15,077 nucleotides of DNA from Aminipila sp051883075 (lineage in GTDB: Bacteria; Bacillota; Clostridia; Peptostreptococcales; Anaerovoracaceae). This document shows positions 6,456 through 15,077 of the stretch, piece by piece. The notes beneath the pieces were generated by a model. It saw only the letters and a program-made list of their open reading frames with translations, did no database searches and was not told the DNA's origin. The DNA is taken from positions 1 to 15,077 of the forward strand of contig JBJETA010000069.1 of the NCBI GenBank assembly GCA_051883075.1. Reading direction: 5' to 3'. Made by a program: the position numbers and the translations under genes. Each line of letters opens with the position of its first letter. Within the stretch, counting starts at the first letter, position 1.

Positions 6456-6469
6456 CGAAAATATGTTCT
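6456..6469 (-). promoter_or_regulatory. LexA-like box 4, upstream
   Basis: AGAACATATTTTCG on the - strand has one mismatch (TTTC) and the ATAT centre of the Bacillus consensus. Its centre is 20 bp from that of box 3. Confidence 0.55.
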
Positions 6470-6479
6470 TGAATAAAAT

Positions 6480-6509
6480 AAAAAAACAGAACAGCTCTTC
6501 GCTGCCCTG
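6480..6509 (-). terminator. Rho-independent terminator of the mutS-mutL operon
   Basis: On the - strand CAGGGCAGC and GCTGTTCTG form a 9-bp stem (two G-U pairs) with the loop GAAGA, directly followed by seven T. It lies about 30 bases after the stop of the TVP38-type gene, closing the long operon before the yneA-like promoter. Confidence 0.9.
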
Positions 6510-6539
6510 CAATTTATCCAATTAACTAAACAAATAATT

Positions 6540-7274
6540 TTACATTTTGGATAGCTTTCTGTATCCCCTGTCTATAAGAACAGTAAGCTTTTCATGCTTC
6601 TTTACTCCTAAAATACATAGGATTGTTACAATTATACTTAATATTATGATGCCGAAATAGCTTCCGTTGTTAAACATACTCCCTATCATAATAGAACACA
6701 TCATACCGGGAGTTCTGCCTATAAGGCTTATTATAAGAAAGACCTTCAGCTTCATTTCTGATACTCCCGCTGCATAGGTGAATAAATCCTTTGGGAGTCC
6801 GGGTATCAGAAATATAACGAATACTGCGATAAATGCGCGCTTGCTGTTCAGTTTGTTGACAAATTTTGCGATTTTCTCTTCACCAAATATAAGATGAAGT
6901 GCATCTCGTCCCAGTATGCGTGCCAGATAAAAGGTCATTACCGTGCCGATGGCAGCGCCAAGAATAGAAAGCAGATATCCCGGCCAGAATGAAAAAACAT
7001 AACCGGCCGCAAACTGCATGGCCTGTCCGGGAATGATGCATATGATTATCTGCATTATCTGTATGCCGAGATAAGCAAGCATGCTTGCGGCTTTGTACTG
7101 CTCAAGATATGCATTTACAGATTCAAGGCTTTTAAACTGGCTGATAAAGTCTGAGTGATAAACTGCTATGTAGGCAGGAATACCTACAATCAGTACCAGC
7201 AGCAGAAGCAGTTTCAACACAGTAAAAACGATTTTCAGTCTTTTTTTTATATTCTCTTTTTTGTCCGTATCCAT
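6540..7274 (-). CDS. TVP38/TMEM64 (DedA/VTT-superfamily) membrane protein
   Basis: A 244-residue integral membrane protein. After a lysine-rich start comes a hydrophobic segment (about 14-38). A VTT domain follows at about 80-200: a re-entrant-type IPGQAMQFAAGYVFSFWPG, then GAAIGTVMTFYLARILGR with the conserved small-residue face and terminal arginine, and later FLIPGLPKDLFTYAAG and LIGRTPG. The last two motifs are typical of the TVP38 branch. Members act in the cytoplasmic membrane; the wider DedA/VTT superfamily is linked to phospholipid scrambling or transport, but no substrate can be read here. AGAAGG precedes the ATG by about 8 bases. It is the last gene of the operon, 39 bp after the PLP enzyme and followed by a terminator. 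Confidence 0.88.
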   Translation of the reverse strand: MDTDKKENIKKRLKIVFTVLKLLLLLVLIVGIPAYIAVYHSDFISQFKSLESVNAYLEQYKAASMLAYLGIQIMQIIICIIPGQAMQFAAGYVFSFWPGYLLSILGAAIGTVMTFYLARILGRDALHLIFGEEKIAKFVNKLNSKRAFIAVFVIFLIPGLPKDLFTYAAGVSEMKLKVFLIISLIGRTPGMMCSIMIGSMFNNGSYFGIIILSIIVTILCILGVKKHEKLTVLIDRGYRKLSKM

Positions 7275-7313
7275 AAATAAGCCTTCTTTGTAGATAAGTT
7301 AAAGTACAAATTT

Positions 7314-8609
7314 TTAAATATTCTTCAGCAGCTGCTTGTCGTATAATGCCTGTAAAGCCTTGATAACACCGAATTTAGAATGTTCATAAGTAAGCCCGCC
7401 CTGGAAATAAATAATATACGGCTCTCTCAGAGGTCCGTCGGCACTTAGCTCGATAGATGAGCCCTGAACAAATGCACCGGCAGCCATGATTACATCGCTG
7501 TCATATCCGGGCATGGCCCATGGAACCGGCTTTACATGTGCGTCTATAGGCGCGGCTGCCTGAATGCCTTCTGCAAAGGCGCACATAGCTTCAGGTGTGT
7601 AAAGCTTAACCGCCTCAATTATATCGCTTCGCTTTTCTTCAGCTTTTGGGCAGACCTCATATCCCAGATTTTCAAAGACCTTGCCGCATAAAATTGCACC
7701 TTTGACAGCCCCGTTTACTGTTTTTGGAGCAAGGAAAAGTCCCTGGAACATAGTTCTTGTCTGTCCGAACATAAGTCCGCATTCTCCGCCGATACCCGGT
7801 GAAGTCATGCGGTATGAAATTTTTTCAACCAAATCAGCCTTTCCGGTGATATATCCGCCTGTAAGCGCAAGACCTCCGCCCGGATTTTTTATAAGTGAGC
7901 CCGCGATAATGTCCGCACCTACTTCTGTAGGTTCTTTAGTATCAAGGAACTCTCCGTAGCAGTTGTCTACCATGCAGACGATATCCGGATTTATATTGTG
8001 GACAAAAGATGCCCATTCTTCGATTTCTTCTATTGTAATGGCCTTCCTCCAGCCGTAGCCTGTGGCTCTCTGTACTGAAACCATTCTTGTTTTAGGGGTA
8101 ATGGCCTTTTCTAAAGCTTCCAGATCAATTTTGCCTTCAGGTGTCAGTTCTACCTGATTATAGCTTACTCCGAATTCTTTTAAAGAGCCGTTTCCTTCAC
8201 CTCTAAGACCTATAACTTCTTCAAGTGTATCGTAAGGATTTCCGGTGCAGTAAATAAGCTCGTCACCGGGTCTTAATATTCCTGTAAGTGTAAGAGTAAG
8301 CGCATGGGTACCGTTTACAATAATTGGTCTTACCAATGCGGCTTCAGTTTTAAATATGTCACAATATACTTTTTCAATTGCTTCGCGGCCGGGATCATCA
8401 TAGCCGTATCCGGTGTTCCAGCTGAAGTGCATATCGCTGATTTTATTTTTCTGGAAAGCCTCTAAAACCTTGTACTGGTTAAATGCCATGATATCGTCAA
8501 GTTCGGCAAATAATCCGGAAACCTGTTTCTCGGCTTCGTCTATTATCTCCATAACTTTCGGAGATATTCCCATTTTTTCTGTCAGTAACTCATAAGTATT
8601 CTTCTGCAT
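7314..8609 (-). CDS. PLP enzyme of the methionine gamma-lyase / YnbB (aluminium resistance) family
   Basis: A 431-residue protein of the usual family length. It has a type I PLP-enzyme core: RPIIVNGTHAL (about 94-104), VDNCYGEF with the cofactor-binding Asp near 215, and GSLIKNPGGG with the probable Schiff-base Lys at 241. The C-terminal domain includes EPYIIYFQGGLTYEHSK. The family (Pfam Met_gamma_lyase, B. subtilis YnbB) is widespread in Firmicutes and commonly lies near miaA, hfq, glnR or lexA, as here. It is annotated as aluminium resistance or methionine gamma-lyase-like, but the physiological substrate is not established. The start follows the recombinase stop by 9 bp; the ribosome binding site (AAAGG, about 12 bases away) is weak, suggesting coupling to the preceding gene. 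Confidence 0.9.
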   Translation of the reverse strand: MQKNTYELLTEKMGISPKVMEIIDEAEKQVSGLFAELDDIMAFNQYKVLEAFQKNKISDMHFSWNTGYGYDDPGREAIEKVYCDIFKTEAALVRPIIVNGTHALTLTLTGILRPGDELIYCTGNPYDTLEEVIGLRGEGNGSLKEFGVSYNQVELTPEGKIDLEALEKAITPKTRMVSVQRATGYGWRKAITIEEIEEWASFVHNINPDIVCMVDNCYGEFLDTKEPTEVGADIIAGSLIKNPGGGLALTGGYITGKADLVEKISYRMTSPGIGGECGLMFGQTRTMFQGLFLAPKTVNGAVKGAILCGKVFENLGYEVCPKAEEKRSDIIEAVKLYTPEAMCAFAEGIQAAAPIDAHVKPVPWAMPGYDSDVIMAAGAFVQGSSIELSADGPLREPYIIYFQGGLTYEHSKFGVIKALQALYDKQLLKNI

Positions 8610-8618
8610 AGTCTAAGT

Positions 8619-9749
8619 TTACCTTTCTTTTTTTGATTCAAGCTCCCATTCCATATTGTTTACCAAATCACGTTTTATGTTTTCCTTGTGCTTAGCGTAT
8701 AACTGTGTGGTCGTAACATTTTCATGATCTAAAAGCACCTGGACATCATATATGTCCTCGCCTCTGCCAATCAGACTTGTAGCTGCGGTAGCCCTGAGCT
8801 TGTGAGGACTGTACCCTCCCTTTTGAGATGTTTTCAATGCAAAGGAGGTGTATTTTTTCACCAGTTCGCGAATCTGCCGTTCGGTCATTCTCCTGCCCTG
8901 CAATGAAAGGAAAAGAGCGTCTTTGTGTTCCTCCTCCAGAGTGTCGCTGTCAGGACGTTCCTGCTCAAGATATTCTTTTACAACTATTTCGCAGGAGTTA
9001 TTTATTGGCATGATGGATTCTTTGCCTCTTTTACGGTAAATTTTAAATTCACCTCTTTCAAAGTTGAAAGAATCAACATTAAGCTGTTGAAGCTCGGAAA
9101 GACGCAGTCCGTATGTAACAAACAGTATGAGTATGGCTTTATCCCTTTTTTTTGTCTTGTTCCAGTATTGACGCTGTTTTTCGGTCATTCCCGTGCCGTT
9201 TGATACAGTATCGAGCATGGATATGACTTCCTCATCTGTCAGGGCCTTTATTTCGCGCTCTGAAGGTTTTGGTACTCTGATGGGATCAAGCCCGTCTGTA
9301 ATATTTTTTGTAAGGATTTCATCCCTGAAAAGATATTTGAACAGCACTGACAAAGAAGATTTTTTTCTTGCCAGTGAGCGGTTGTCGTTTTCATAAATGT
9401 ATATGCTGTGCTCCCTTTCCTTCCGGTAACGTCTTGCGTAGTCAAGAAAAATGTTTATATCTCTTGCCCGGAGCGTTTCAAAGTTTTCGGCGGTAAGGCT
9501 TCTGACATTTTCTGCGCTGAACATGCAGGAATCCAGAAGATAGTCACAGAAAAATTTTATATCCTGCAGATATGCGAGCCTGGTCATGGGAAGAACGCTT
9601 CCGCGTAAATAAGCAAAAAAACCGTTCATAAAAGGAGGCAGCTCTTTCTCTATTTCTGTGCATTTATCAAAAATCTCCTGCTCCTTTTTCAGGATATTTT
9701 CGGGTTTGCCGTGTTTGTTCTGAATTTTTATCTGCTTTCCCTCAGCCAT
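8619..9749 (-). CDS. Tyrosine recombinase (Xer-like)
   Basis: A 376-residue protein with the full catalytic set: Arg216 (YGLRLSEL), Lys243 (KRGKES), His316 and Arg319 (HKLRATAAT), His342 (LLDHENVTTTQL) and nucleophile Tyr351. An N-terminal SAM-like DNA-binding domain covers about 35-145, with an extra basic N-terminal tail of about 35 residues. It is longer than standard XerC/XerD (about 300). Its place inside the mutS-mutL-miaA operon and the absence of phage or transposon genes argue for a resident Xer-type resolvase rather than a mobile-element integrase. The ATG lies 22 bp inside the miaA 3' end, preceded by AAGGAGATG. It could serve chromosome dimer resolution, but no dif-like site is evident here, so the exact role is open. 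Confidence 0.88.
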   Translation of the reverse strand: MAEGKQIKIQNKHGKPENILKKEQEIFDKCTEIEKELPPFMNGFFAYLRGSVLPMTRLAYLQDIKFFCDYLLDSCMFSAENVRSLTAENFETLRARDINIFLDYARRYRKEREHSIYIYENDNRSLARKKSSLSVLFKYLFRDEILTKNITDGLDPIRVPKPSEREIKALTDEEVISMLDTVSNGTGMTEKQRQYWNKTKKRDKAILILFVTYGLRLSELQQLNVDSFNFERGEFKIYRKRGKESIMPINNSCEIVVKEYLEQERPDSDTLEEEHKDALFLSLQGRRMTERQIRELVKKYTSFALKTSQKGGYSPHKLRATAATSLIGRGEDIYDVQVLLDHENVTTTQLYAKHKENIKRDLVNNMEWELESKKER

Positions 9750-10660
9750 TGAAGCATCTCCTTTATTGCCTCGTCATCATTTTTATAGTCTGAAATGTTA
9801 AGCCATCTGATATCGTCATATCTTCTGAACCAGGTCATCTGGCGTTTTGCATAGTGCCTTGTATTTCTTTTTATAAGATATACGGCATGCTCCATGTCAT
9901 ATTCACCATTCAGACTGCCTATGATTTCCTTATATCCTATACCCTTCATGGATATGTTTTCTTCTGTAAGCCCCATATCCATAAGTTTTTTCACTTCATC
10001 TACGAGCCCCATATCCATAAGCATGTCTACTCTGAGGTTTATCCTGTCATACAGTTCTTCCCTGTCACGGCATAAACCAATCAGTACATAGTCATAATCT
10101 TTTGTTTTTACGAACGACTGTTCAAAGGCTTTTATTCCGCTTCCGGACTGTTCAACAACCTCAAGAGCTCTTATTACTTTTTTTACATTGTTAAAGTGTA
10201 TCCTTCCGGCAGCTTCAGGATCTTTTTCTTCAAGCATTTTATACAGATATTCGTTTCCCTTCTCTTGTGCAAGCTGTTCAAGCCTCTGCCTGTAGCCGTT
10301 ATCGGCGGGCGGCGCCGAAAAGTCCATATCGTAGATGAGGGAATTTACATAAAGTCCAGTACCGCCGGACACGATTGGCATCCTGCCTGCATCGAAGACC
10401 TGTTCAATGGCTTGTTTTGCAAGCTTCTGATATGCCGCAACGGAAAATTTTTCTCTTGGGTCAATCTCATCTACAAGGTGATGCTTTACCTGTGACAGCT
10501 CCTCTGCGGTAGGCTTTGCACTTCCGATGTCCATATATTTATAAAGCTGCATTGAGTCGGAGGATATAACTTCTCCGTTCAAAGCTTTGGCTGCCTCAAT
10601 GGCAAATTTAGTTTTTCCTACTGCGGTGGGTCCCGCTATAACTGCAATTTGTCTTTTCAT
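9728..10660 (-). CDS. miaA: tRNA dimethylallyltransferase MiaA
   Basis: A 310-residue protein, normal length. The P-loop GPTAVGKT spans residues 10-17. The substrate-binding loop SSDSMQLYKYMDIGSAKP (33-50) and KHHLVDEIDP (59-68) follow, then SGGTGLYVNSLIYD (98-111). Near the C terminus, RNTRHYAKRQMTWFRR is the conserved tRNA-binding segment. MiaA transfers a dimethylallyl group from DMAPP to N6 of A37 in tRNAs reading UNN codons (i6A37), in the cytoplasm. It starts 19 bp after mutL with a modest AGGA site. The mutS-mutL-miaA order is common in bacteria. Its last 22 bases overlap the start of the recombinase gene. Confidence 0.97.
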   Translation of the reverse strand: MKRQIAVIAGPTAVGKTKFAIEAAKALNGEVISSDSMQLYKYMDIGSAKPTAEELSQVKHHLVDEIDPREKFSVAAYQKLAKQAIEQVFDAGRMPIVSGGTGLYVNSLIYDMDFSAPPADNGYRQRLEQLAQEKGNEYLYKMLEEKDPEAAGRIHFNNVKKVIRALEVVEQSGSGIKAFEQSFVKTKDYDYVLIGLCRDREELYDRINLRVDMLMDMGLVDEVKKLMDMGLTEENISMKGIGYKEIIGSLNGEYDMEHAVYLIKRNTRHYAKRQMTWFRRYDDIRWLNISDYKNDDEAIKEMLQWLRESR

Positions 10661-10679
10661 ATTTTTATTTCCTAAGGGT

Positions 10680-12689
10680 TTATACTCTCTTGAACATTTT
10701 TTCGACTTCGTATTTTGTCATTTTTATAAATGTAGGTCTTCCGTGCGGACAGGAATACGGATTTTCACACTCTGCAAGATCCTCTATAAGCCTCTGACAT
10801 TCTGCCATTGATAGCACATCGTTTGCTTTTACTGCCGATTTGCAGGATTTCATAATTATCTTGTTTATCCTTGCTTCGTTTTTTATATCTATGTTTTCAT
10901 TTATATTTTCGAGGAAATAATTCACCATATTCTGAGCCTCAGAAAGCTCCATAAAAGCAGGTATTTCCTTGATAATGTACGATTTTGCACCAAAAGGTTC
11001 AATGTCAAAGCCCATATTTCTGATGATGTGCACCCATGAGTCCTCTGAGGATTTTATGGAATAAGGAACATCGGCAATAATTGGTGTAAGTATTGTCTGG
11101 CTTAGTTTTTCCTCACTTTCATACTGCTTCATAAGCTTTTCGTAAAAAATACGTTCATGTGCCGCATGCTGGTCTATAAGATAGAAACAGTCAGCATCTA
11201 CGGCAGTAATATAAGTGTTAAAAATTGTACCTGTCAGTTTTATTCTTCTAAAAAGATTATCTCTTTGTTCGGCAGTCGGAACCGGATTTTTTGACTTTGG
11301 TGATGCTTCTGTTTGTGGAAGCGGCTGTACTACCGGTGCTGCTGCAACACGAGGCTGGCTGCTGGAATTTTGCTTGTGGTGATAGAATTCATCACTTCTG
11401 ACTTCTAATTTTGTTTCAGAACTGGCTGATTTTGGAACCGGTTTTGAAATATATTCCACGGCAGGAGTTTCCTTCAATGTCATTTCGCTGTTTTTTCCTG
11501 AAATATCAGCTCCGGAATGTGATTTATTATTTCTTTCCTCTGCTAATGTTGACAATACATTTTTTATGTCAACTTGTTCGTGAGTTTTCTGTTCCTGTTG
11601 TATAGTCTGTTTGTTTTCTTTCAGGACAGCTTCTATTTTCCGGCTCGTATTTCCTTTTTCTAGCTGCTTTGCCATAGCAGTCTTTTCATCAACATGAGGT
11701 ATGGATTCTTCCGAAAGAAGACCGTTTCTTATAGTCTGTGCAATAAATTCCTTAACAGGCATATCCTGATGGAATCTTACTTCTTTTTTATTCGGATGGA
11801 TATTTACATCTATAAGCTCAGGTTTTATGCTGAAAAATAAATATGCGATGGGATATCTGCCTTCAAACAGCCTTTCACGGTAGCCTTCCATAACGGCTAT
11901 ATCCATAATCTTGTTTGTTACAACCCTTCCGTTTACAAAAAATATCTGCTGACGCCTGTTTGTTTTGTTAAATTCAGGACGTGAAATGTATCCTTCAAGC
12001 GACATAGTATCATTTGAAGCTGAGATATGGATAAGTCCGTCACCAACGGTTTTGTTATAAACTGTTACAATACTGCTGTACCTGTCCCCTTTTCCGTTTG
12101 TGGAAAAAAGTATAGTGCCGTTGTTTATAAGCCGTATCCTGATGTCGGCATATGCCAGAGCTATTTTTGATATGAAATCTATGATGAGTGTGCTTTCGGT
12201 TGCATCTGTTTTCATAAATTTAAGTCTGGCGGGCGTGTTGTAGAACAGGTCGGATACTATGATTGTAGTACCGTCCGGGCAGCCTGTTGCTTTTTTCTCA
12301 AAAACCTCTCCACCATATATTTTAAGAGAAGTTCCGGTCTTGGCATCTGCTGTTTTTGTAATCAGTTCAACCCTTGAAACCGCAGAAATGCTTGCCAGAG
12401 CTTCACCGCGGAAACCGAGCGTATGAATATTGTTCAAATCCTCATCGGTAGTTATTTTACTCGTTGCATGACGAAGAAAGGCTGTTTCAACTTCATTTTC
12501 GTTTATTCCGCAGCCGTTGTCCGTAACCCTGATATAGGTTTTGCCTCCGTTTTTTATTTCAACCGTTATGTTAGATGCTCCTGCATCTATAGCATTTTCA
12601 ACAAGCTCCTTCACTATGGAAAGAGGCCTGTCTACTACTTCGCCCGCAGCAATCTTATCTGCAACGTTTTTGCTGAGTACCTTAATCAT
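10680..12689 (-). CDS. mutL: DNA mismatch repair protein MutL, endonuclease type
   Basis: A 669-residue protein. The N-terminal GHKL ATPase is intact: ELVENAIDAGA (motif I), DNGCGI, and TLGFRGEALASI. A low-complexity linker spans roughly 330-480. The C-terminal domain has DQHAAHERIFYE from about residue 506 (the DQHA-x2-E-x4-E metal site), an SCKSAVKAND segment and CPHGRP near 647, so it should nick DNA itself, as in organisms without MutH. QTILTP (about 531) matches the beta-clamp-binding motif position of B. subtilis MutL (QEMIVP). It acts after MutS recognises a mismatch. The start codon overlaps the mutS end by 8 bp, and the GGAGG site lies inside mutS, which indicates translational coupling. 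Confidence 0.97.
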   Translation of the reverse strand: MIKVLSKNVADKIAAGEVVDRPLSIVKELVENAIDAGASNITVEIKNGGKTYIRVTDNGCGINENEVETAFLRHATSKITTDEDLNNIHTLGFRGEALASISAVSRVELITKTADAKTGTSLKIYGGEVFEKKATGCPDGTTIIVSDLFYNTPARLKFMKTDATESTLIIDFISKIALAYADIRIRLINNGTILFSTNGKGDRYSSIVTVYNKTVGDGLIHISASNDTMSLEGYISRPEFNKTNRRQQIFFVNGRVVTNKIMDIAVMEGYRERLFEGRYPIAYLFFSIKPELIDVNIHPNKKEVRFHQDMPVKEFIAQTIRNGLLSEESIPHVDEKTAMAKQLEKGNTSRKIEAVLKENKQTIQQEQKTHEQVDIKNVLSTLAEERNNKSHSGADISGKNSEMTLKETPAVEYISKPVPKSASSETKLEVRSDEFYHHKQNSSSQPRVAAAPVVQPLPQTEASPKSKNPVPTAEQRDNLFRRIKLTGTIFNTYITAVDADCFYLIDQHAAHERIFYEKLMKQYESEEKLSQTILTPIIADVPYSIKSSEDSWVHIIRNMGFDIEPFGAKSYIIKEIPAFMELSEAQNMVNYFLENINENIDIKNEARINKIIMKSCKSAVKANDVLSMAECQRLIEDLAECENPYSCPHGRPTFIKMTKYEVEKMFKRV

Positions 12690-15077
12690 TTGCCGCCTCC
12701 TGCAGCTCTTCCAATATTTTAAGTGCTTCCCACGGTGCCAGCTTCATAAGATCAAGACTCTTAAGTCTTTCTATGACCGGATTTGGAGCGAAGCTGAACA
12801 GTGACAACTGTTCACCCTGAGAATCGTCATTTTTCTTATTTTTCCTGTTAATGCCCGAAACTTCAGCTTTACCTGTGTCTGATGCATTGCCGGATGCCTC
12901 GGAACACGGACTGTGGCTTTCAAGTGCAAGAACCGTATCTGCACCTGCTTTTTCAGCTTCAAGTGCCGTAAGCTTACTTTCGGCCGCCTCCAGAACAACA
13001 TGCGGAACGCCGGCAATTTTCGCAACATGTATGCCGTAGCTTCTGCTTGCACTGCCTTCAACTATCTTATGCAGGAAAACAATATTGCCGTTTTCCTCAG
13101 CGACATCAACATTCAGATTTTTTACTCCGTGAATGCTTTCCTCCAGTGCGGTAAGCTCATGATAATGCGTAGCAAACAGCGTACGTATGTGCCTGTGTTC
13201 ATTACAGAGGTATTCAACTACTGCCCATGCGATGGATAAGCCGTCATAAGTGCTTGTACCTCGTCCGATTTCATCAAGTATAATCAGGCTCCTTTCAGTA
13301 GCGGTATTTAAAATATACGCAAGTTCGGACATTTCCACGAAGAATGTACTCTGACCTTGTGAAAGATTGTCAGAAGCCCCTATACGCGTATATATTCTGT
13401 CTACAACTCCTATTGAAGCCTGCTCACAAGGCACAAAACAGCCTGCTTGGGCCATTAAAACTATCAAAGCGGTCTGGCGCATGTAAGTTGATTTACCTGC
13501 CATGTTCGGACCTGTTATAAGCAGCATGCTTGAATCGCCGTCGTTTACATAAACATCATTTGATACAAAGATACCGTCTTTAATCATCTGTTCGATGACA
13601 GGATGTCTTCCCTTCACTACAGAAAGTACGCAGCCATCGTTGACATCAGGCTTTACATAGCCAAGACTTGATGATACGTGGGCAAAGGAAACGAGAACAT
13701 CTATGGAAGAAATGGCGGACGAAGCTTTCTGAATAAGCTCAATATATCCGCTTATCCTGTTTCTTACTTCTGTAAAAATCTCGTATTCCATCTGGTTTAT
13801 CTTTGCTTCGGCATTCAGAACAAGGCTTTCCATCTCCTTCAGCTCAGGAGTGATGAAACGCTCTGCATTTACCAGAGTTTGTTTCCTGATATAGTCTTCC
13901 GGTGCCATATCAAGATTTGCCTTTGTTATTTCAATGTAATATCCAAAAACCTTGTTGAAACGGACCTTAAGATTCTTTATACCGGTACGTTCCCTTTCCT
14001 TTCCTTCAAGCTCTGCAATCCATGTCTGTCCGTCTTTTATAGATAATCTAAGATTGTCCAGCTCTTCAGAATATCCTTCCTTTATAAGTCCTCCCTCTTT
14101 TATAGTAAAAGGAGGTTCTTCCACTATGGAAGCGTCTATAAGATTGTGTACCTCAGCCAGACTGTCATCAATTTGGCTGTTCAGCCTGTTTAGAAGGCTG
14201 TCATCAAGAGAATACAGCTCGTTTTTCAGTTCAGGAAGAACAAATAAAGAATTTCTGAGGGCTATCATGTCCTTTCCGTTGGCATTGCCGCAGGCTATTC
14301 TGCCGGCAAGTCTTTCAAGGTCATAGACTCTCTTCAAAGCTTCTTTAACATTGTTTCGGATGATAATATCATCGCAGAGTGTTTCAACAGCATCAAGCCT
14401 TTCATTTATCTGCTCACTGTTGTTTAAAGGCTCTCTGAGCCACTGCTTCATTTTTCTTGAGCCCATGGCTGTATGAGTCTTATCGAGAACACCAAGAAGT
14501 GAACCCTGGACATTTTTTTCATACAGGGTTTCAGTGATTTCAAGATTTCTGATTGTAGCTTTGTCCAGAGCCATATGCGAACCGATATCGTAGATATTGA
14601 CATTGGTTATATGTCCAAGGCTGTGTTTTCTTGTTTCAAAAAGATAACTCAGTAATGCCCCGAGCGCAAAGCAAGCCAGCGCTGAATCAGAAAGTCCCAA
14701 TCCTACTAAAGAGCGTGTATTGAACTGCTTCAGTATGATGTCATTTATGGTCTCATTGTTATAAATCAGTTCATCCTGCTCTGTTATATACGCATTTGTA
14801 ATTTTTCGTACAGAATCTATAGAAATAAACTGCTCAGCAGTATTGTTTACAATAATCTCTTTTGCGTTAATCTTTACAAGTTCGTTTAAAAGCAAGTCTT
14901 CAACAGCTCCACCGTTTATGGTTGTAGCGTAAAGCTCACCTGTTGAAATATCGCAGTATGAAATACCTGCCCCCTGTTCGTTATAATAAACAGAAGCCAA
15001 GTAGTTATTTTCCTTTTCATTTAACATCGTCTGACTGACAATGGTTCCCGGCGTGACTATCTGTATTACCTCACGCT
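12682..15077 (-). CDS. mutS: DNA mismatch repair protein MutS, N terminus beyond the window
   Basis: 797 residues are visible, and the frame stays open to the right edge. Upstream of the in-frame ATG at 15025-15027 it reads REVIQIVTPGTIVSQT, a conserved MutS segment, so that ATG is internal and roughly 80-100 N-terminal residues, including the mismatch-contacting Phe-x-Glu, are missing. The ATPase is complete: Walker A GPNMAGKST (bases 13486-13512), Walker B in LDEIGRGTSTYDG, then FATHYHELTALE. The connector, lever and clamp region precedes it. Near the C terminus QLSLF (12796-12810) is a consensus beta-clamp-binding motif. MutS scans replicated DNA for mismatches and recruits MutL. It heads the visible part of the operon; its promoter is outside the window. 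Confidence 0.97.
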   Translation of the reverse strand, partial: REVIQIVTPGTIVSQTMLNEKENNYLASVYYNEQGAGISYCDISTGELYATTINGGAVEDLLLNELVKINAKEIIVNNTAEQFISIDSVRKITNAYITEQDELIYNNETINDIILKQFNTRSLVGLGLSDSALACFALGALLSYLFETRKHSLGHITNVNIYDIGSHMALDKATIRNLEITETLYEKNVQGSLLGVLDKTHTAMGSRKMKQWLREPLNNSEQINERLDAVETLCDDIIIRNNVKEALKRVYDLERLAGRIACGNANGKDMIALRNSLFVLPELKNELYSLDDSLLNRLNSQIDDSLAEVHNLIDASIVEEPPFTIKEGGLIKEGYSEELDNLRLSIKDGQTWIAELEGKERERTGIKNLKVRFNKVFGYYIEITKANLDMAPEDYIRKQTLVNAERFITPELKEMESLVLNAEAKINQMEYEIFTEVRNRISGYIELIQKASSAISSIDVLVSFAHVSSSLGYVKPDVNDGCVLSVVKGRHPVIEQMIKDGIFVSNDVYVNDGDSSMLLITGPNMAGKSTYMRQTALIVLMAQAGCFVPCEQASIGVVDRIYTRIGASDNLSQGQSTFFVEMSELAYILNTATERSLIILDEIGRGTSTYDGLSIAWAVVEYLCNEHRHIRTLFATHYHELTALEESIHGVKNLNVDVAEENGNIVFLHKIVEGSASRSYGIHVAKIAGVPHVVLEAAESKLTALEAEKAGADTVLALESHSPCSEASGNASDTGKAEVSGINRKNKKNDDSQGEQLSLFSFAPNPVIERLKSLDLMKLAPWEALKILEELQEAAND

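Noticed and set aside
8619..9749. Phage or integrative-element integrase
   Set aside because: No attachment-site repeats, excisionase or phage genes are near. The gene is embedded with a 22-bp overlap in a housekeeping operon, so a resident Xer-like role is more likely.
14641..14660. GATAACTCA as part of an anti-repeat
   Set aside because: Nine matching bases inside the mutS coding region, without further complementarity to the CRISPR repeat.
15025..15027. ATG as the start of MutS
   Set aside because: The frame continues to the window edge with the conserved segment REVIQIVTPGT, so the gene starts outside the window.

Overview
The window looks like chromosomal DNA from a low-GC anaerobic Firmicute, most likely a member of the Clostridia. 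This rests on the AT-rich sequence, strong AGGAGG-type ribosome binding sites, a type II-A CRISPR locus, an SLH-domain surface protein, GAAC-N4-GTTC (Bacillus-type) LexA boxes and an endonuclease-type MutL. The genus cannot be fixed from sequence alone.

Left part (1-3755, + strand): the 3' end of a type II-A CRISPR-Cas operon. It holds the last 46 codons of cas1, complete cas2 and a long divergent csn2, all overlapping. A leader of about 106 bp follows, then an array of 34 repeats and 33 spacers with a near-constant 66 bp period. cas9 and the tracrRNA must lie to the left, outside the window. The repeat resembles those used by the small Cas9 proteins of S. thermophilus CRISPR1 and S. aureus. 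The leader is unusual in three ways: a 2-nt-gapped copy of the repeat 3' half sits at the predicted transcription start, a consensus Shine-Dalgarno precedes an 18-codon reading frame that stops inside repeat 1, and the leader ends in ATTTGAT.

Middle part (3756-6028): a good sigma-A promoter drives a small two-gene surface cluster on the + strand. The first gene encodes a secreted protein of unknown family broken by a frameshift. The second encodes a small protein consisting of a signal peptide and three SLH-like repeats. About 540 bp without a gene follow, with three inverted repeats and an 88-bp element bounded by 12-bp inverted repeats.

Right part (6029-15077, - strand): a tight genome-maintenance operon entering from the right edge: mutS (5' end cut off by the window), mutL, miaA, a tyrosine recombinase, a PLP enzyme of the methionine gamma-lyase/YnbB family and a TVP38/DedA-type membrane protein, closed by a clear rho-independent terminator. 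Next comes a separately transcribed YneA-like LysM protein, an SOS division inhibitor. Its promoter is covered by four LexA-like boxes, one perfect in its core and three with one core mismatch. Mismatch repair, tRNA modification, site-specific recombination and the SOS checkpoint are therefore adjacent, next to an adaptive immunity locus.

The parts are mostly known families. The least explained items are the CRISPR leader architecture, the divergent Csn2, the multi-box SOS promoter and the structured intergenic DNA.
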